This document shows, piece after piece, positions 22,133 to 34,245 of a stretch of 64,000 bases of DNA. The DNA comes from Periplaneta americana (lineage: Eukaryota > Arthropoda > Insecta > Blattodea > Blattidae): contig NC_091120.1 in NCBI RefSeq assembly GCF_040183065.1, forward strand, positions 193,845,627 through 193,909,626, in the 5' to 3' direction. The position numbers and the translations under genes are program-made. Position 1 is the stretch's first letter, and every line of letters starts with the position of its first letter. The notes beneath the pieces are model-generated. The model did not search any database. It had not been told where the DNA came from and was given only the letters and a program-made list of their open reading frames with translations.

Positions 22133-23488
22133 CACTGTCGTTCAAAGATACCTGACCTCTACTAATAGATAGTGATCGATAATTTGTTCATGTAAGTGTG
22201 GCTTTGTTAGTTAATACCAACCCCGGGGCATAAGCTTGAAACGGTGAAACCAAAAAGGTGTACTAGTATGGCCGTCAAATTACCCATAGTTCAACTCTTT
22301 TTCCGGTATGTTTATCAGCTATTTTGTTCATATTATTATGATTACAAATTATTTCGTGTTGTGAATATTTCAAAAGTGTAGTCAAGTTCAGCAGGTGTTA
22401 TTTTTCTTATAAATGAGCTAATATTCTGTTCGGCTCAACTGTAGAATATGTCCGTTGATATCTCCCCCTATGCTTTAACATACGAAGGAGTGCCGACATC
22501 CTTCTTGATAAGAGAAAGAATGTGGAAATGAAGTGTTCAGTCCATGTCACAACCGTAACACTTTTAATAAATATACAGTGAAATATACATTTATATAATA
22601 ATCTGCTAGTAGTTCTGTTACCTCCAGATTCATTCTAATCCGTTTACGTATGACCAAAACCGATAGTAGCAATTTAATATTTGGCAATTGGCAGTATATC
22701 GCGGTGGATTATGGGGCGTAAAATGTGTATATTATTTTAATGTACCGAAGTACATATGATATTTCCATGCAGATATCCTGCGTCATCATACGATGAAAGA
22801 GTGCACCTCAGCACATGTGTGGACTTCAGTCCAACGTTCGTAGACATCTATGACGTAGTGCAGAGGGCTGCCACTAGAGGGAATCCAAGAGTTGGAACTT
22901 AAATGAGACGATTCTGTCCGACGCCGGGGTGGGTATCCGGTATGGCTTAGTGGATAAAGCATCAGCACGTAGAGCTGAAAACCCAGGTTCAAATCCCGGC
23001 GCCGGAGAGAATTTTTCTCCGATCTATTACTCTTTCATCGTAAAATGTGTAGTTTGACGTCACATCCGTCGCACCAATTTCAAGCATATTTGCTTTGGAG
23101 TACTCCCTCCTTTCTTTTTATCCTCTCAAGTTAATACTTTTATGAATAAATGGCGAAGATAATATTCAGTGTCACCAATCGTACGTAAATATACTCGCTT
23201 TATAGAGTTACAAATTTCGCCCTGCTCTGCTGATTGTAAAAAAGTACTAGGGTTAGCGAGAAACTGCTGATATTGTCAATTATGGGAATAATTTATACTT
23301 AACCTACATCATCATTTTTCCCAAACACTTTTTTACCCGCCCCAGTAATAGTGTCACCTATTGAGAACTAGCGGAACTATTTCAAAGTTTGTCAATTTGT
23401 TATATCTTTGATTATGACTTATCTCGTAATTAGAAAGTTCGCTTACACGATCATAAAATTCTTGGTCAGCTATCTTTGAACGCCAGTG
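22133..23488. mobile_element. Tc1/mariner-like TIR element with nested SINE
   Basis: The inverted ends CACTGTCGTTCAAAGATA and TATCTTTGAACGCCAGTG are flanked by TA on both sides (22131-22132, 23489-23490). No transposase was recognised inside. A SINE occupies 22730-23038. A single related end is visible at about 59820-59905. Confidence 0.78.
22730..23038 (+). mobile_element. SINE with a tRNA-like unit at its 3' end, copy 1
   Basis: The 13-bp TSD CGTAAAATGTGTA (22717-22729, 23039-23051) fixes both ends. The tRNA-like part lies at about 22935-23010: A box TGGCTTAGTGG, a TCAGC/GCTGA stem with a 7-nt loop whose central triplet is GTA, and B box GGTTCAAATCC. This puts the pol III boxes near the right end, not at the left as in a standard SINE. 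A diverged copy is at 56640-56893. Confidence 0.8.
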
Positions 23489-25743
23489 TACAGATCGCTA
23501 TATTCTATGCATATTAAGGTGCGTACACACTTAGCGAACGAACAACAAACGAACGACAAACGAATGCATTCGCTGATTGAAATCGGAACGTGTTTACGTC
23601 GCAGCAAAGGCAAACCGATAGTTTGGTTTGCCTTCGGAAGTGATCCGTCGCTTGTCGGTACATCAAAGGAAGTTGGTATTCGTTGTGGACGGGATTTTCC
23701 ACTGGCTTGTAGTTCGTAGCAGAACGCAGCGCTTAGTTCAATTTCACCAACAGGATGTCGAAACCAAAGACGTTATATAGTATACTAGACTCACACAGAG
23801 CGCTGGTGTGCTGTCCAAAATTGAAACCAGTCTGCGCATGTTTACGCCGCCATGCTACTGGTAGAAATAGAGCGGTAAACACGAGTGTTCGTTTTGTCTC
23901 TGGTGTTTTTAGTGAACAGTTTGAAAGTAATGGCAATAGAATTTTGAAATATGATAAATTTATCGCCGCGGACTCATGCTTAACATGTCGGCATCATACA
24001 ATAACGTGCGGTGCGCTTTTAAAACATAATTTTGCCGACCGATTGTTGCTCTGTAGGTTTCACTCTAAGCGTCACGTCTACTTCCTCGATAAGAATAAGC
24101 ACTAGTTTGTTATATTGTTAAATGGCTATTATTAGTATAATTATTATTATATCATATACGAGTACGCTGGCTTTCTTAACTCTTAATAATAACTCTTTAA
24201 TAATAATTTTTAATCACATACCTTAATGTTCATCCTCAGCACAAGACATTGCAACCTCGGTTTTAGTCCACGTGGATTAGACAAGTAAGTGTCATTTAAT
24301 AATGGAATCAGCTTATTGGTTGCAATATTGAAATTGAGGCGAGTGATTGGAGCGGCGACACAAGAAATTGAAAACAATAATGCAATTACATTTCAAAGAC
24401 CTGCCGAATGTTATGCACGAGGCCGCTCAAAGACCTGCCGAATGTTAACCACGAGAGCGCGGCGATAATACCATCCCTGTTTAATTTTCCAAGCCATTTG
24501 CAAAAGGTACGATATATTATCTCTGTTGTTACAATATCAATATCATTAAAAATCAATCAGTAGTTTACGACAAAAAAGAAATACTTATCAGACTGTAGAG
24601 AAATCCCACTGAGTGAATTATTTAGACTAACACATCAGTTGTTAAAACATTAGTGGAAAGATAAATTTTTGTTTTTATTATGTAAATGAATTTATCTGCA
24701 AGATTATAAAATTTCATTCAAGATACATAAATGGATAAATAAATATACAGATAATAAATAAATAAATAGCTATAATAGTTAAGCCGTCTTTGTGAACGTA
24801 TGACTCAGAGTTCACCTATAAATAACTCTTTTACATTTTGCCGGACATATATTTTATTAACAAAAGCAAGGAATGGCATTTTATTGATATTACATATGTG
24901 CATAAAAATTATGTACCATCACTCCGCAAGCAATGATAATATATCTATTTTATTTATTTAAAATAAAAATACAATATGTAAAAAATCCCCACATAAAAAG
25001 TATGTGGTTTTTTTTTATCTTGCATAAAGTGATTGTTTAGTTTTTAGGTCTTCACGTTACCTATTGTTTGCAATTTATTAGGTACAGGTACCGGTACCGA
25101 TACTTTTTTATAATTGATAGCATTCCCTTTATTAATTGAAGAATGAATTCAATGTAATTTGGCTAACTTCGCACATTATATTTTGCCAGATTACCTAATG
25201 TCATGTGGTCTAGAAGTATCGGTAATATAATTTTCGATTCTCTAAAACTTTACAACAGGTCTATACTGATTATCACATATTTATTTCACTTAAGAATTTG
25301 ATTATAATAAGAACTTGTGTAATCAAGGTGCTTATATTTATGTCTTGTGATCTAAGAGTAATGTATGTTAATATAATAGGCCTATTAGAGTCTCTGAAAC
25401 CTAACAATTTGCTGATTATCGTAAAATTATACAATCTATAATGTGTATTGTGTAGGCCTATTTATGGATGTATCAGTATGTTTTCTATAAATTGCTGCGT
25501 ACGTATTTTCTTTTCTTTAATGTTCTAATGCATATCAATGAAATTTTGACTATGTTTATTTCGTCCTAATTTTACGTTAAATGTCGAAAATGGCCATAAT
25601 CTGTCAATTTTAGATCATCACAGCGTTAAATTGCGTGATTTACGTACTACTATTATGCGTCTGGTCTCCAACAATATGGCGGCAAGCGCAGCGTTCAATT
25701 TGCCCCGGTTTCCTCGTTTCGCGCAGCCGAGACTGTAGGGGCT

Positions 25744-26523
25744 TGGTCGAAACTGGAGTGGACGGAAGACGCTGTTATAAACCTTTTTAAGGGAACGAAC
25801 AGGTGAAATTACTAAATCTTACAGTTTTCATTTTTTTTCTCAAAGGCCAAGGACACCAGAATAAAATTATGTGACACGTTTCCTTATTAAGATGCAATAA
25901 AGGGCAGGAATTTTTTTCAACGTGATTTTCTTTAATTTTCGACTTGTGGAACCATTTATATATAAATTAATTACATTAATATATAAATGGTTCCACACGT
26001 CGAAAGTTAAAGAAAATCACGTTGAAAAAAATTCCTGTCATTTATTTCATCTTAATAAGGAAACGTGTCACATAATTTTATTCTAGTGTCCTTGGTCTTT
26101 GAGAAAAAAAAATGAAAACTGTAAGATTCAGTAATTTCACCTGTGCGTTCCCTTAATGCGTATAGGGAGCAGGAAACTTTATGGAATCCCAAGCATCCTA
26201 CTTACCACAATAAAGTAAGAAAACATGATGTTTGGAAAGCTATTGGAAAGATGTTCAGCTGTAAATTAGGCGAGCCAAACACGTGCAAAATTTGAAAATT
26301 ATTTTTGTTTATATATTTTCAGTGGATACATAGCCTATTTTTTGTTAATTGTAGGGAGCAGAAGTCAAAAAGAAAGCTGAGTCCCTACTGATATCATCCC
26401 GGAGGTAAAGACAGAAGTCCACAAAAAGATCTGGAAAGGAGAGTGATGAAGTGTACGAGTCAACTTGGTTCGCGTATAAACATATGTCGTTCCTTTTGGA
26501 CAAATTCACGCCCAGAAAAAAAA
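25744..26523 (+). pseudogene. MADF-domain (DNA-binding) gene of the Harbinger element, broken
   Basis: The first part encodes WSKLEWTEDAVINLF, then is cut by the MITE at 25791-26152. It continues as AYREQETLWNPKHPTYHNKV and RKHDVWKAIGKMF up to about 26270. A second exon follows an acceptor TTAATTGTAG at 26354: GAEVKKKAESLLISSRR, an in-frame TAA at 26406-26408, then KRSGKESDEVYESTWFAYKH and MSFLLDKFTPRKK. The pattern (early W, LW.P....Y, W..I, then K.SG...DEVY.S.W and SFL) is that of MADF/Adf-1 domains, which in Harbinger elements bind the terminal repeats and cooperate with the transposase. The first-exon donor is not resolved. Confidence 0.75.
25791..26152. mobile_element. Palindromic MITE with TTAA target duplication
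   Basis: A 362-bp near-perfect palindrome, each arm about 170 bp, ending GGGAACGAACAGGTGAAATT and AATTTCACCTGTGCGTTCCC. It is flanked by TTAA at 25787-25790 and 26153-26156. It lies within a codon of the MADF exon; removing it and one TTAA restores the reading frame exactly. TTAA targeting resembles piggyBac-type MITEs, but the ends do not start CCC, so the superfamily is left open. Confidence 0.88.
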
Positions 26524-26659
26524 AAACAAAGCTCCAACCTTGTGCATACAAAATAAATTATTGGCACTGAAAAGTGCCTTTTCGTAAGCATGATGCGCAT
26601 TCGACAAACACAGAAAAATCTCTCTTTTTAGTATTTTAAGATAATTATTGTCAGTGAGG

Positions 26660-27131
26660 TATCCTTATATTGAAAATTTTCCCTTTCTTGCAGTGGTACC
26701 TTAATAAATCTTCCAGTTCCTCAATTATAGCTGTATATACTTCTGGAACAATCCTGGTAACCAGCTGTTTCGACACTTTGAATAAATACATTAAACTAGT
26801 TTACGAATCTCCTGTAGCGAGATATCGAAGTGTTAATGCTAGCCTTTCCTGAATAGGTATTGCTTCTCGTCAGCCCGTGTCTTTCTTGGAAATTTTTGGC
26901 CCTATTTTGCAGTTATACTTCGAAGTCTGTTTCTGAAATGCGACAGAAATTGTGAAACTGTCCCGATTCCATTCGACGTAAATCATGAAGAAAGTCAGTG
27001 GCTCTATATTGATTGCGACTTTCGTAGAGTGACGTCTGCCACCATCGCCTTTTGTTTTTTGTCTTTCTTTTTGTTAAACTGCCTATAATAACAACGACTG
27101 CACTTGCTATAATTATATTTTCGTCTGCCAT
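26660..27131 (-). pseudogene. PIF/Harbinger transposase (HARBI1-like), broken
   Basis: The minus frame from 27131 encodes MADENIIIASAV, a Lys/Arg stretch, then RRWWQTSLYESRNQYRATDF and LHDLRRMESGQFHNFCRI. This matches the N-terminal segment of HARBI1-type nucleases (RRWWV.P.....G.F..L...L...D...F..Y.RM). After a stop and frameshifts, FKVSKQLVTRIVPEVYTAII and EELEDLL follow, corresponding to the family's helix-turn-helix region before the catalytic core. The DDE core itself is missing. It converges on the MADF gene, leaving about 140 bp between them. Confidence 0.8.
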
Positions 27132-27634
27132 TATTGCTGATAATCAGCGAACGTGAATATTTTCTGACCATTTGCTGATAATTTGTACGTTGCTCCAAAT
27201 AGCGAACGAAATAGTAATATACGTTACAAGAGCGGTATGTTGACGTTTTCATGTTCGAGGAAAAGATTTAAAAAGCGAAACGTAGTTGAGCTTTTTTAAT
27301 TTCCGAGAACATAAAAACAAACATACCGCTCGTGTATCGTACATTATTTTGTGCGAAGATCGTTTATTACATACCTGAAAGACGAATTTCTAATTAGTTG
27401 CAATTAAATCTCCATGTTGGTTTCTGTTTAATGACGCCAACTTCGGAACACCAAAATATCTTTCTTCAACATTGTTGCTGTAAAATGTTTTCTGTGTTTA
27501 CTATACTCCAGCAGGCCGTGATATACGTCTGTCTTTTTTTTTCCCCAGTCTATAAATGCGAACTTAAAACAAACGGTAAGGTTATGTAATGATTTATTTT
27601 TCATTTTAATATTTTAACAATATTATTTATATAA

Positions 27635-27910
<276 letters not shown>

Positions 27911-28334
27911 TATTGCAGTAATAACATCGGCATCTGGTATCTCGTTGATTTTTTCACGGCTTCCTTAATGTTACTTGTATCAGGAATGCAATAAGTTTCG
28001 TGGAGTAGTAGACTTTACTTAATTTTTGCAAATATTTAAAAACAATAATTAACATTGCAATTTAGGTGAAATTGCAGTGGTAAGTTTCCAATTTATAATT
28101 ATTACTATGTTAAACGTCTCTAAAAATAATATGTTAAAAGCCTAAAGCAGTAAAATGAATGTCGCGCTTAAGCGGTAAGAAGAGGGAAATTGTTATGTGT
28201 GTTACGTTGGGAATACTGAATGTGGTATTTCACACTTACCGCGTATTGGTTCTGTGCGGAAAACAAGCAAATACGCACGATCTCGCACAAACGAAATTTC
28301 GCTTCATCATTCGCTAAGTGTGTACGCACCTTTA

Positions 28335-29051
28335 TAAGGTTCTTGTGCACAGAAACCGATTGTAGAAGACACAGAAAGGAAATATATTCGTAGCAATGAT
28401 AGAGAAAGTGATGCAATGCTAAATTTATTGCAGTTTATTCAGTCCCAGCTCTTGGAGAAACCCATCACCTGCAATGAAGGAAATTGAATTTTAAAAAAAG
28501 AAGAAGAAGCTTTTAAAAGTTTAGCAACCTGAGCCTGTTTTGCTGAGAGAGTGCGGTGCAAGGCAGTTGTTGAGATGCTATGCAGAGTTCTGCAGGTTAT
28601 GGTATCCCTGCAATTAGTGTAGGGCCCGAGGTTGTTCAAACTTGATTTATTAATTAATTATCTTGCTCACAGATGGCCTTGTCTATGGGCGGAAGTGATG
28701 GCAGCTGTTATGACCAATATATAGCTGGGCATTGCATTACGAGGCGGTGATACTAATACTGCAATTAGCGAACAGATTTATAAAGCTGGGGAGGGGAGTT
28801 AAATTAAAAACTTTCAAGTTCAATTAGCTGATTTAATAAATATTGGTAGCCCGAGGAACAAAAGGCGCACGAAACGGTTTAGTGGCGTGATGATTCAACT
28901 GCCTCGTTGTTGTATATCGTAACTTAATTTTCCATCACATTACTTGATCTATTAGAAGGAGAAAGACTGAAAAAATAAATATTTTAACCGTCTACGTTAC
29001 ACTATATCTTATTTAACAAAATGAAATATCACTAATACATCTTACAAATGG
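28335..29051. other. No recognisable gene
   Basis: Short chance frames only. Confidence 0.45.
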
Positions 29052-29452
29052 CTTTTAAGGAACTCGCAGGTTCATTGCCGCCCTCACATAAGCCCGCCAT
29101 CGGTCCCTATCCTGAGCAAGATTAATCCACTCTCTATCATCATATCCCACCTCCCTCAAATCCATTTTAATATCATCTTCCCATCTACGTCTCGGCCTCC
29201 CCAAAGGTCTTTTTCTCTCCGGCCTCCCAACTAACACTCTATATGCATTTCTGGATTCGCCCATACGTGCTACATCCCCTGGCCATCTCAAACGTCTGGA
29301 TTTAATGTTCCTAATTATGTCAGGTGAAGAATACAACGCGTGCAGTTCTCCGTTCTGTAACTTTCTCCATTCTCCTGTAACTTTATCCCTCTTAGCCCCA
29401 AACATTTTCCTAAGAACCTTATTCTCAAACATCCTTAATCTCTGTTCCTCTC
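29052..29452 (-). mobile_element. LINE-K fragment (minus strand)
   Basis: The minus frame 29055-29432 begins MFENKVLRKMFGAKRDKVTG and runs through YSSPDIIRNIKSRRLRW to the AAMNLRVP end without a stop (125 residues). The 5' side joins directly to a fragment of the 19.8-kb fold-back family at 29453-29540. Confidence 0.88.
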
Positions 29453-29743
29453 TTAAAAGAGCAGTGTATTACGATAATAAATAATTGAAAGAATTTTAGT
29501 TTTGTTCCTTAAATGTGCAGAAATTTGATGCGAACAAATGTCAGTTTTCGTTCTGCAAAGGAATTGTACAATGTCCCTGCATATAATGTGTGTATCAAAG
29601 TGTTCAATATTGAATGTTTAGTGCAGTTTTACTAATGAAATTCATAGGGAAACTAGAAACAGTAAAATTTACGAAAATGACAAGAACTATTTCATTTTTC
29701 GCGAAAGAATACATTTGGTTTTAAATCATTTCTAAGCTGGATA

Positions 29744-29747
<4 letters not shown>

Positions 29748-29804
<57 letters not shown>
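29748..29804. repeat. (AT)n microsatellite
   Basis: About 57 bp of TA repeats at the 5' end of Helitron-B unit 1. Confidence 0.95.
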
Positions 29805-29809
<5 letters not shown>

Positions 29810-30150
29810 GAACTGGTAATGAAAATTACGGGAAAACTGCTGAACGGATTTTAATAAATGATCTCTCATTTTGAAGCTTGGAACCCAACGTTTTTCAGAA
29901 AAACAGTAGTTTTAAGTGAAATGTCAATTTTCCTACATCATTTTCCTATTTTACAAAATCCATCTTTTGTCAGTTTTGAGACCTAATTAATTGCATTTCA
30001 GAATAAAACAAAACACACACTACGATAAACAATAGACTATTACACAAAGGCCATGACCTACAGGATTGCTGACATACATAGAGTTCAGATGGGTCAGATT
30101 CTTTCACATCATAATGCCAATATGTCATTTGTGTAATTTTTTGATAACAT

Positions 30151-30812
30151 ATAATAGTGCATTATGCAACGAGCCTATAATGAAGGTAATTAAGAAGTGA
30201 GTATGGATATTTATGAAACGAGCGCAAGCGAGTTTCATAATTTTCATACGAGCTTCTTAATTACCATTATAGGCGAGTTTCATACGACTTTTATGCTCGA
30301 CCATATTTCTAACTTGAAATTATTAATTTTATTGTATCTGACCTGGAGCAATGTCCCGTATGTTGTGAGATGTGCGCAGACTCGAAAGTATTGATTTTTT
30401 CCGAGGAACAGATGTTCACATTGACCTTGCTAGGCCATAAGAACCTGCAGAGATAACAGTGAAATAAAATTAGACATTGAAAAACGAGATGACAAATTGA
30501 ATTTATTTGAATATTATTTACAATTAACGCTAATTATTATAGTAACAGAACATAACCTTCTGCGACAGTATTGGATTTCCAGCCTCCGTGACTTTTCGCT
30601 AATTCTCTTTCGATTGCATATCCGAGAATAATCTATACTTGCGGTTTTATAACGGTAGAAAGCTGACCTGCCATTGGCTGAACAGTTGTAACCTGAGTCG
30701 TCATTGGCTGAAAGACCTGACCTTTAACGAGTAGGTGTACTTTAATGACATGCATTAAAGGTCTGCTACCAGGTGTATAATTACTACATTTCGGCATGGT
30801 CGAGCATAAAAA
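30151..30812 (-). mobile_element. Dispersed repeat with internal inverted repeats, copy 2
   Basis: An inverted homologue of 10436-11055. It includes the GTGCATTATGCAACGAGCC end, a palindromic stretch at 30172-30272, and the block between TTTTATGCTCGACCAT (30289) and ATGGTCGAGCATAAA (30796-30810). Confidence 0.7.
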
Positions 30813-31743
30813 TAATTTACAGGTCTGATTCTCTGGTCTGTAGTTTTCCGAGTACAGCTGTTTATTCGATATTAAGAACTACAAAACTTAAGAATGTTTG
30901 GTGACATTATTACCATTAAAAATGAAATATTATAGTTAATGCAACACATAATGGTATACTGATGATATGAAAGTGAAATCTTTTGGGGCCTGAAGTAAGT
31001 AGACGCAGAGAAAGAAGATTTTTATATTAGATCTTCATTTCTATAATATACTGAGTAACGGCTACGTACGTAACTGCGTGGTCGATCGACGGATGTTGCG
31101 TCAACATTTGTTGAGACTATGAATTAGGAATGCCTATAACATCGACATCAACGTGAAGTTTCGATTTTATGCACGAGAACGTATAGTCTCATAAATTTCT
31201 TTCCATCTGACTGTAGATAATTATTTGAAGAGTAGTAATATAATGATAACGAGATACTAAGGTTATTGTTATGAACTTAACACTACTTGTATTAAACTTG
31301 TAGGATATGTGGAAATCAAACATCAGTATAGAGAACATATCTCTATACTGTGATCAAACAGTTGTTTTCTTCCTGCTCACAAGGAAGTAATTCCATTGTT
31401 TAAAACTTCTGTCGTATGTAATTTTGACGTATAATGGATAAACAATTGATCCTCACTACTTTTCCTGCCAAGAGATCACCTCCTTCTTCTAGCTATTCCT
31501 CCGTCTTTCAGTTGCTGACTATAGTAGTCGTGACAGCAGGTTGCAACTTACGCTTGGCCACCTTATTATGAGATATAATTATTTGGAAGTGTACGTCAGA
31601 TTTACGTATCAATAGTATTAATAGAAATTTTTCTGTTAGTGCAGTTTATTTATTCCCTTAAGTGTGTTTATCTAACAAAGTAACACTGGATGAAAACTTA
31701 CGTGGTGATCGACACTACTCTGCAGATCATATATGAAAGTTCA

Positions 31744-31745
<2 letters not shown>

Positions 31746-31790
<45 letters not shown>
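31746..31790. repeat. (GAT)n microsatellite
   Basis: About 15 GAT units, giving a poly-Ser tract in the minus frame. Confidence 0.95.
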
Positions 31791-31904
31791 CGCTGAAGGC
31801 AATGTAGAGATTGAATATGAAACTTGTGATAATGACAAGGATCTAAGATACAGTAGGAGAGATTGAGAATCACGTAGAAAACAAGCGAATGGTGAAAGAA
31901 GACA

Positions 31905-33060
31905 AAAAAAAGAAAACAGGAAGAAAAGAAAAGGAAAGGAGAAGGAAAGGAAAAGGAAATGAAAAGGAAAGGAGAAGGAAATTAAAAGGAAAGGAGAAGG
32001 AAAGGAAAGGAGAAGAGAAGAGGGCAGAGGGCATGAGGGCAGAGGAAATGGGGCATGGGACATGAGGGCAGGGAGCATGAGGGCATGAGGGCAGGGGGCA
32101 TGGAGCATGAAGGCATGAGGGCAGAGAGAATGAGGCATGAGGGCATTGGGCATGAGGGCAGGGGAATGAGGGCAGGGGGCATGAGGGCATGAGGGCAGGG
32201 GGCATGGAGCATGCAGGCATGAGGGGAGAGGGAATGGGGCATGAAGGCATGTGGCATGGGGCATGAGTGGAGAGGGAATGGGGCATGGGACATGAGGGCA
32301 GGGAGCAAGAGGGCATGAGGGCAGGGGGCATGGAGCATGAAGGCATGAGGGCAGAGAGAATGAGGCATGAGGGCATTGGGCATGAGGGCAGGGGGAATGA
32401 GGGCAGGGGGCATGAGGGCATGAGGGCAGGGGGCATGGAGCATGAAGGCATGAGGGGAGAGGGAATGGGGCATGAAGGCATGGGGCATGAGGGCATGTGG
32501 GCGTGAGGGCATGAGGGCATGGGGCATGAGGGCATGGGGCATGAGGGCATGGGGCATGAGGGCAGGGGGCATGAGGGCAAGGGGCATGAGGGCATGGGGC
32601 ATGAGGGCAGGGGGCATGAGGGCATGGGGCATGAGGGCAGGGGCATGAGGGCATGGGGCATGAGGGCATGGGGCATGAGGGCAGGGGGCATGAGGGAATG
32701 AGGGCAGGGGCATGAGGGTATGGGGCATGAGGGCAGGGGCATGAGGGTAGGGGGCATGAGGGCATGGGGCATGAATACAGAGGGAATGGGGCATGGGGGC
32801 AGGGGGCATGAGGGCAGAGGGAATGGGGCATGAGGGCATGAAGGCAGGGGGTATGAGGCATGGGGCATGAGGGCAGAGGGAATGGGGCATGAGGGCATGA
32901 GGGCATGAGGGCATGATGGCAGAGGGCACTAGGGCATGGGGCTTGAGGGGAGAGGGAATGGGGCATGGGGGCATGGGGCATGAGGGCAGGGGGCGTGAGG
33001 CATGGGGCATGAGGGCAGGGGGAATGGGGCATGAGGGCAGAAGGTAGAGGAGAGGAGAGG
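31905..33060 (+). repeat. G-rich minisatellite, units like GGGGCATGAGGGCA
   Basis: A purine-rich lead-in (AAAGGAGAAGG, 31905-32035) is followed by about 1 kb of 14-15-bp units with higher-order duplication: a roughly 245-bp block near 32080-32260 recurs at 32320-32480. On the minus strand all three frames stay open (444, 342 and 342 residues, Pro/His/Ala/Cys/Ser), a by-product of the unit lacking stop triplets. No coding evidence. Confidence 0.9.
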
Positions 33061-33336
33061 AGAGGATATTTTCATAACTCTAACATACAATCCAGAATAA
33101 CCAGAAATAGCTATTGCTTCACTCCCACATGTAAAACCGACTGATCGTTCTGACATTGTTACTTGCGTTTTCGCATTGGAACTCAAGAACTGAAGATGTA
33201 TAGGTTAAATAAAAAGTATTTAGCATGAAGAAAACCATTCAGAGGGGTAGGCCTATGTTTCATTATTATGGAAGCAAATAACTTCCAAAATGTCTGGTAT
33301 TCTTCATTGGAAATAAATTTGAAAAAAAAAAAAAAA

Positions 33337-34245
33337 ATAATTTGAACTTCTAATGAACAATAAACAATATTACACGAAGGCCATGACCTGCAGGATTGCT
33401 GATATATTTAGAGTTCAGATGTCTCAGATTCTCTGACATCATAATGCCAATATGTTGATCTTCATTTGTGTAATTTTTTTGATAATGTATAAAAAATAAT
33501 ACCGTTATGTTGTGCCTGGCAGATAAGGGGAGAGCAAATTAAGCCCTCACTGTGATGTAATTAAATATATTACTTCCTCTTCCCTGATGAATCACAATTG
33601 CAATACAGTGCCCCACGCCAGCAAACAAACCCCTTAGAAAGAACTTTACTTTAGTTTGTACCATTTTGGATTGCTGTTCGTAACCATTTCTTACACAAAT
33701 TAATCCAGCAGTATTTGGTAGATCAGTATTGTCTGGAGAAGCGCAACAATTATAATTCCTAAGAAAAGATCAAAAGGCATTACTTACTGATAAAATAAGA
33801 GGCCTACAAGATTTTGTGATCTCTTGATCACCTCAGCAAGATCTCTTAGTGGGAAAAAGTGATTCTGTCTTCTATATTTCAGGGTAGTTCACGAAATATG
33901 CAGCAGCTATATCAAAGTCTTTTGTTCAAAGCATGACAAACCTTACATTTTCTTAACTCTCACCTACAATCCGCAATGACCTGAAATAGCTACTGCATTA
34001 CTCCCACATGAAAAATTCGCTGATCGTTATGACATTGTTACTTGCGATTTCGCATTGAAATTCAAGAACTGAGGATGGATAGGTTCAAGGAAAAGTATTT
34101 CGCATAAAATACATTCAGAGGGAGTTAAGTTTCACTATTATGGAACCAAATAACTTCCAAACTGTCTGGTATTCTTCATTGAAAATCTGAACAATTTTAT
34201 ATGAATTCTTATGGACTTAGTTTGCAGCATTTGCTGCACAAGCCA
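33337..34245 (+). mobile_element. Helitron family B, unit 2
   Basis: Starts within the family 5' end (ATAATTTGAAC, partly deleted) and ends with the hairpin GCAGCATTTGCTGC, CACAAGCCACTAG, and a following T at 34246. It carries the Rep-domain remnant at 33693-34140. Confidence 0.82.
33693..34140 (+). pseudogene. Helitron Rep/helicase N-terminal domain remnant
   Basis: Read across frameshifts: QQYLVDQYCLEKRNNYN, FLRKDQKALLTDKIRGLQDF, FQGSSRNMQQLYQSL, KPYIFLTLTYNP, then PEIATALLPHEKFADRYDIV and TCDFALKFKN. The order and motifs (QQY..D.Y..E..R, GS.R.M.Q.Y.D, KP..F.T.T.NP.WPEI, DR.D....VF..KL) are those of the Helitron_like_N region ahead of the HUH nickase. The HUH and Tyr motifs and the helicase are absent, and at least four frameshifts or stops occur, so it is dead. 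Confidence 0.78.

Larger units (their letters stand above)
29743..33330 (+). mobile_element. Helitron family B, unit 1 (with nested repeats)
   Basis: Starts A/TCTATATATA, followed by an expanded (AT)n at 29748-29804 and TAATTTGAACTGGTAATG, the same 5' end as the unit starting at 34246. Near its 3' side, 33066-33190 matches the Rep-domain remnant of unit 2 (LTYNP, then PEIAIASLPH and RSDIVTCVFALELKN). The terminal hairpin and CTAG are deleted at an A-rich join (33321-33336) to the next unit. The interior holds the repeat copy at 30151-30812, a (GAT)n run and a long minisatellite. Confidence 0.7.

Noticed and set aside
23755..24105. 116-residue frame as a third gene of the Harbinger element
   Set aside because: No domain recognised and the opposite strand is equally open; likely chance.
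26401..26412. Splice donor CGGAG/GTAAAG ending the second MADF exon
   Set aside because: The same frame continues the MADF motif past it (KRSGKESDEVYESTW), so the TAA is more likely an inactivating mutation than part of an intron.
31698..33032. 444-residue open frame rich in Pro-His-Ala-Cys, with two more long frames over it
   Set aside because: All three frames are open because the minisatellite unit has no stop triplet; no conserved protein.
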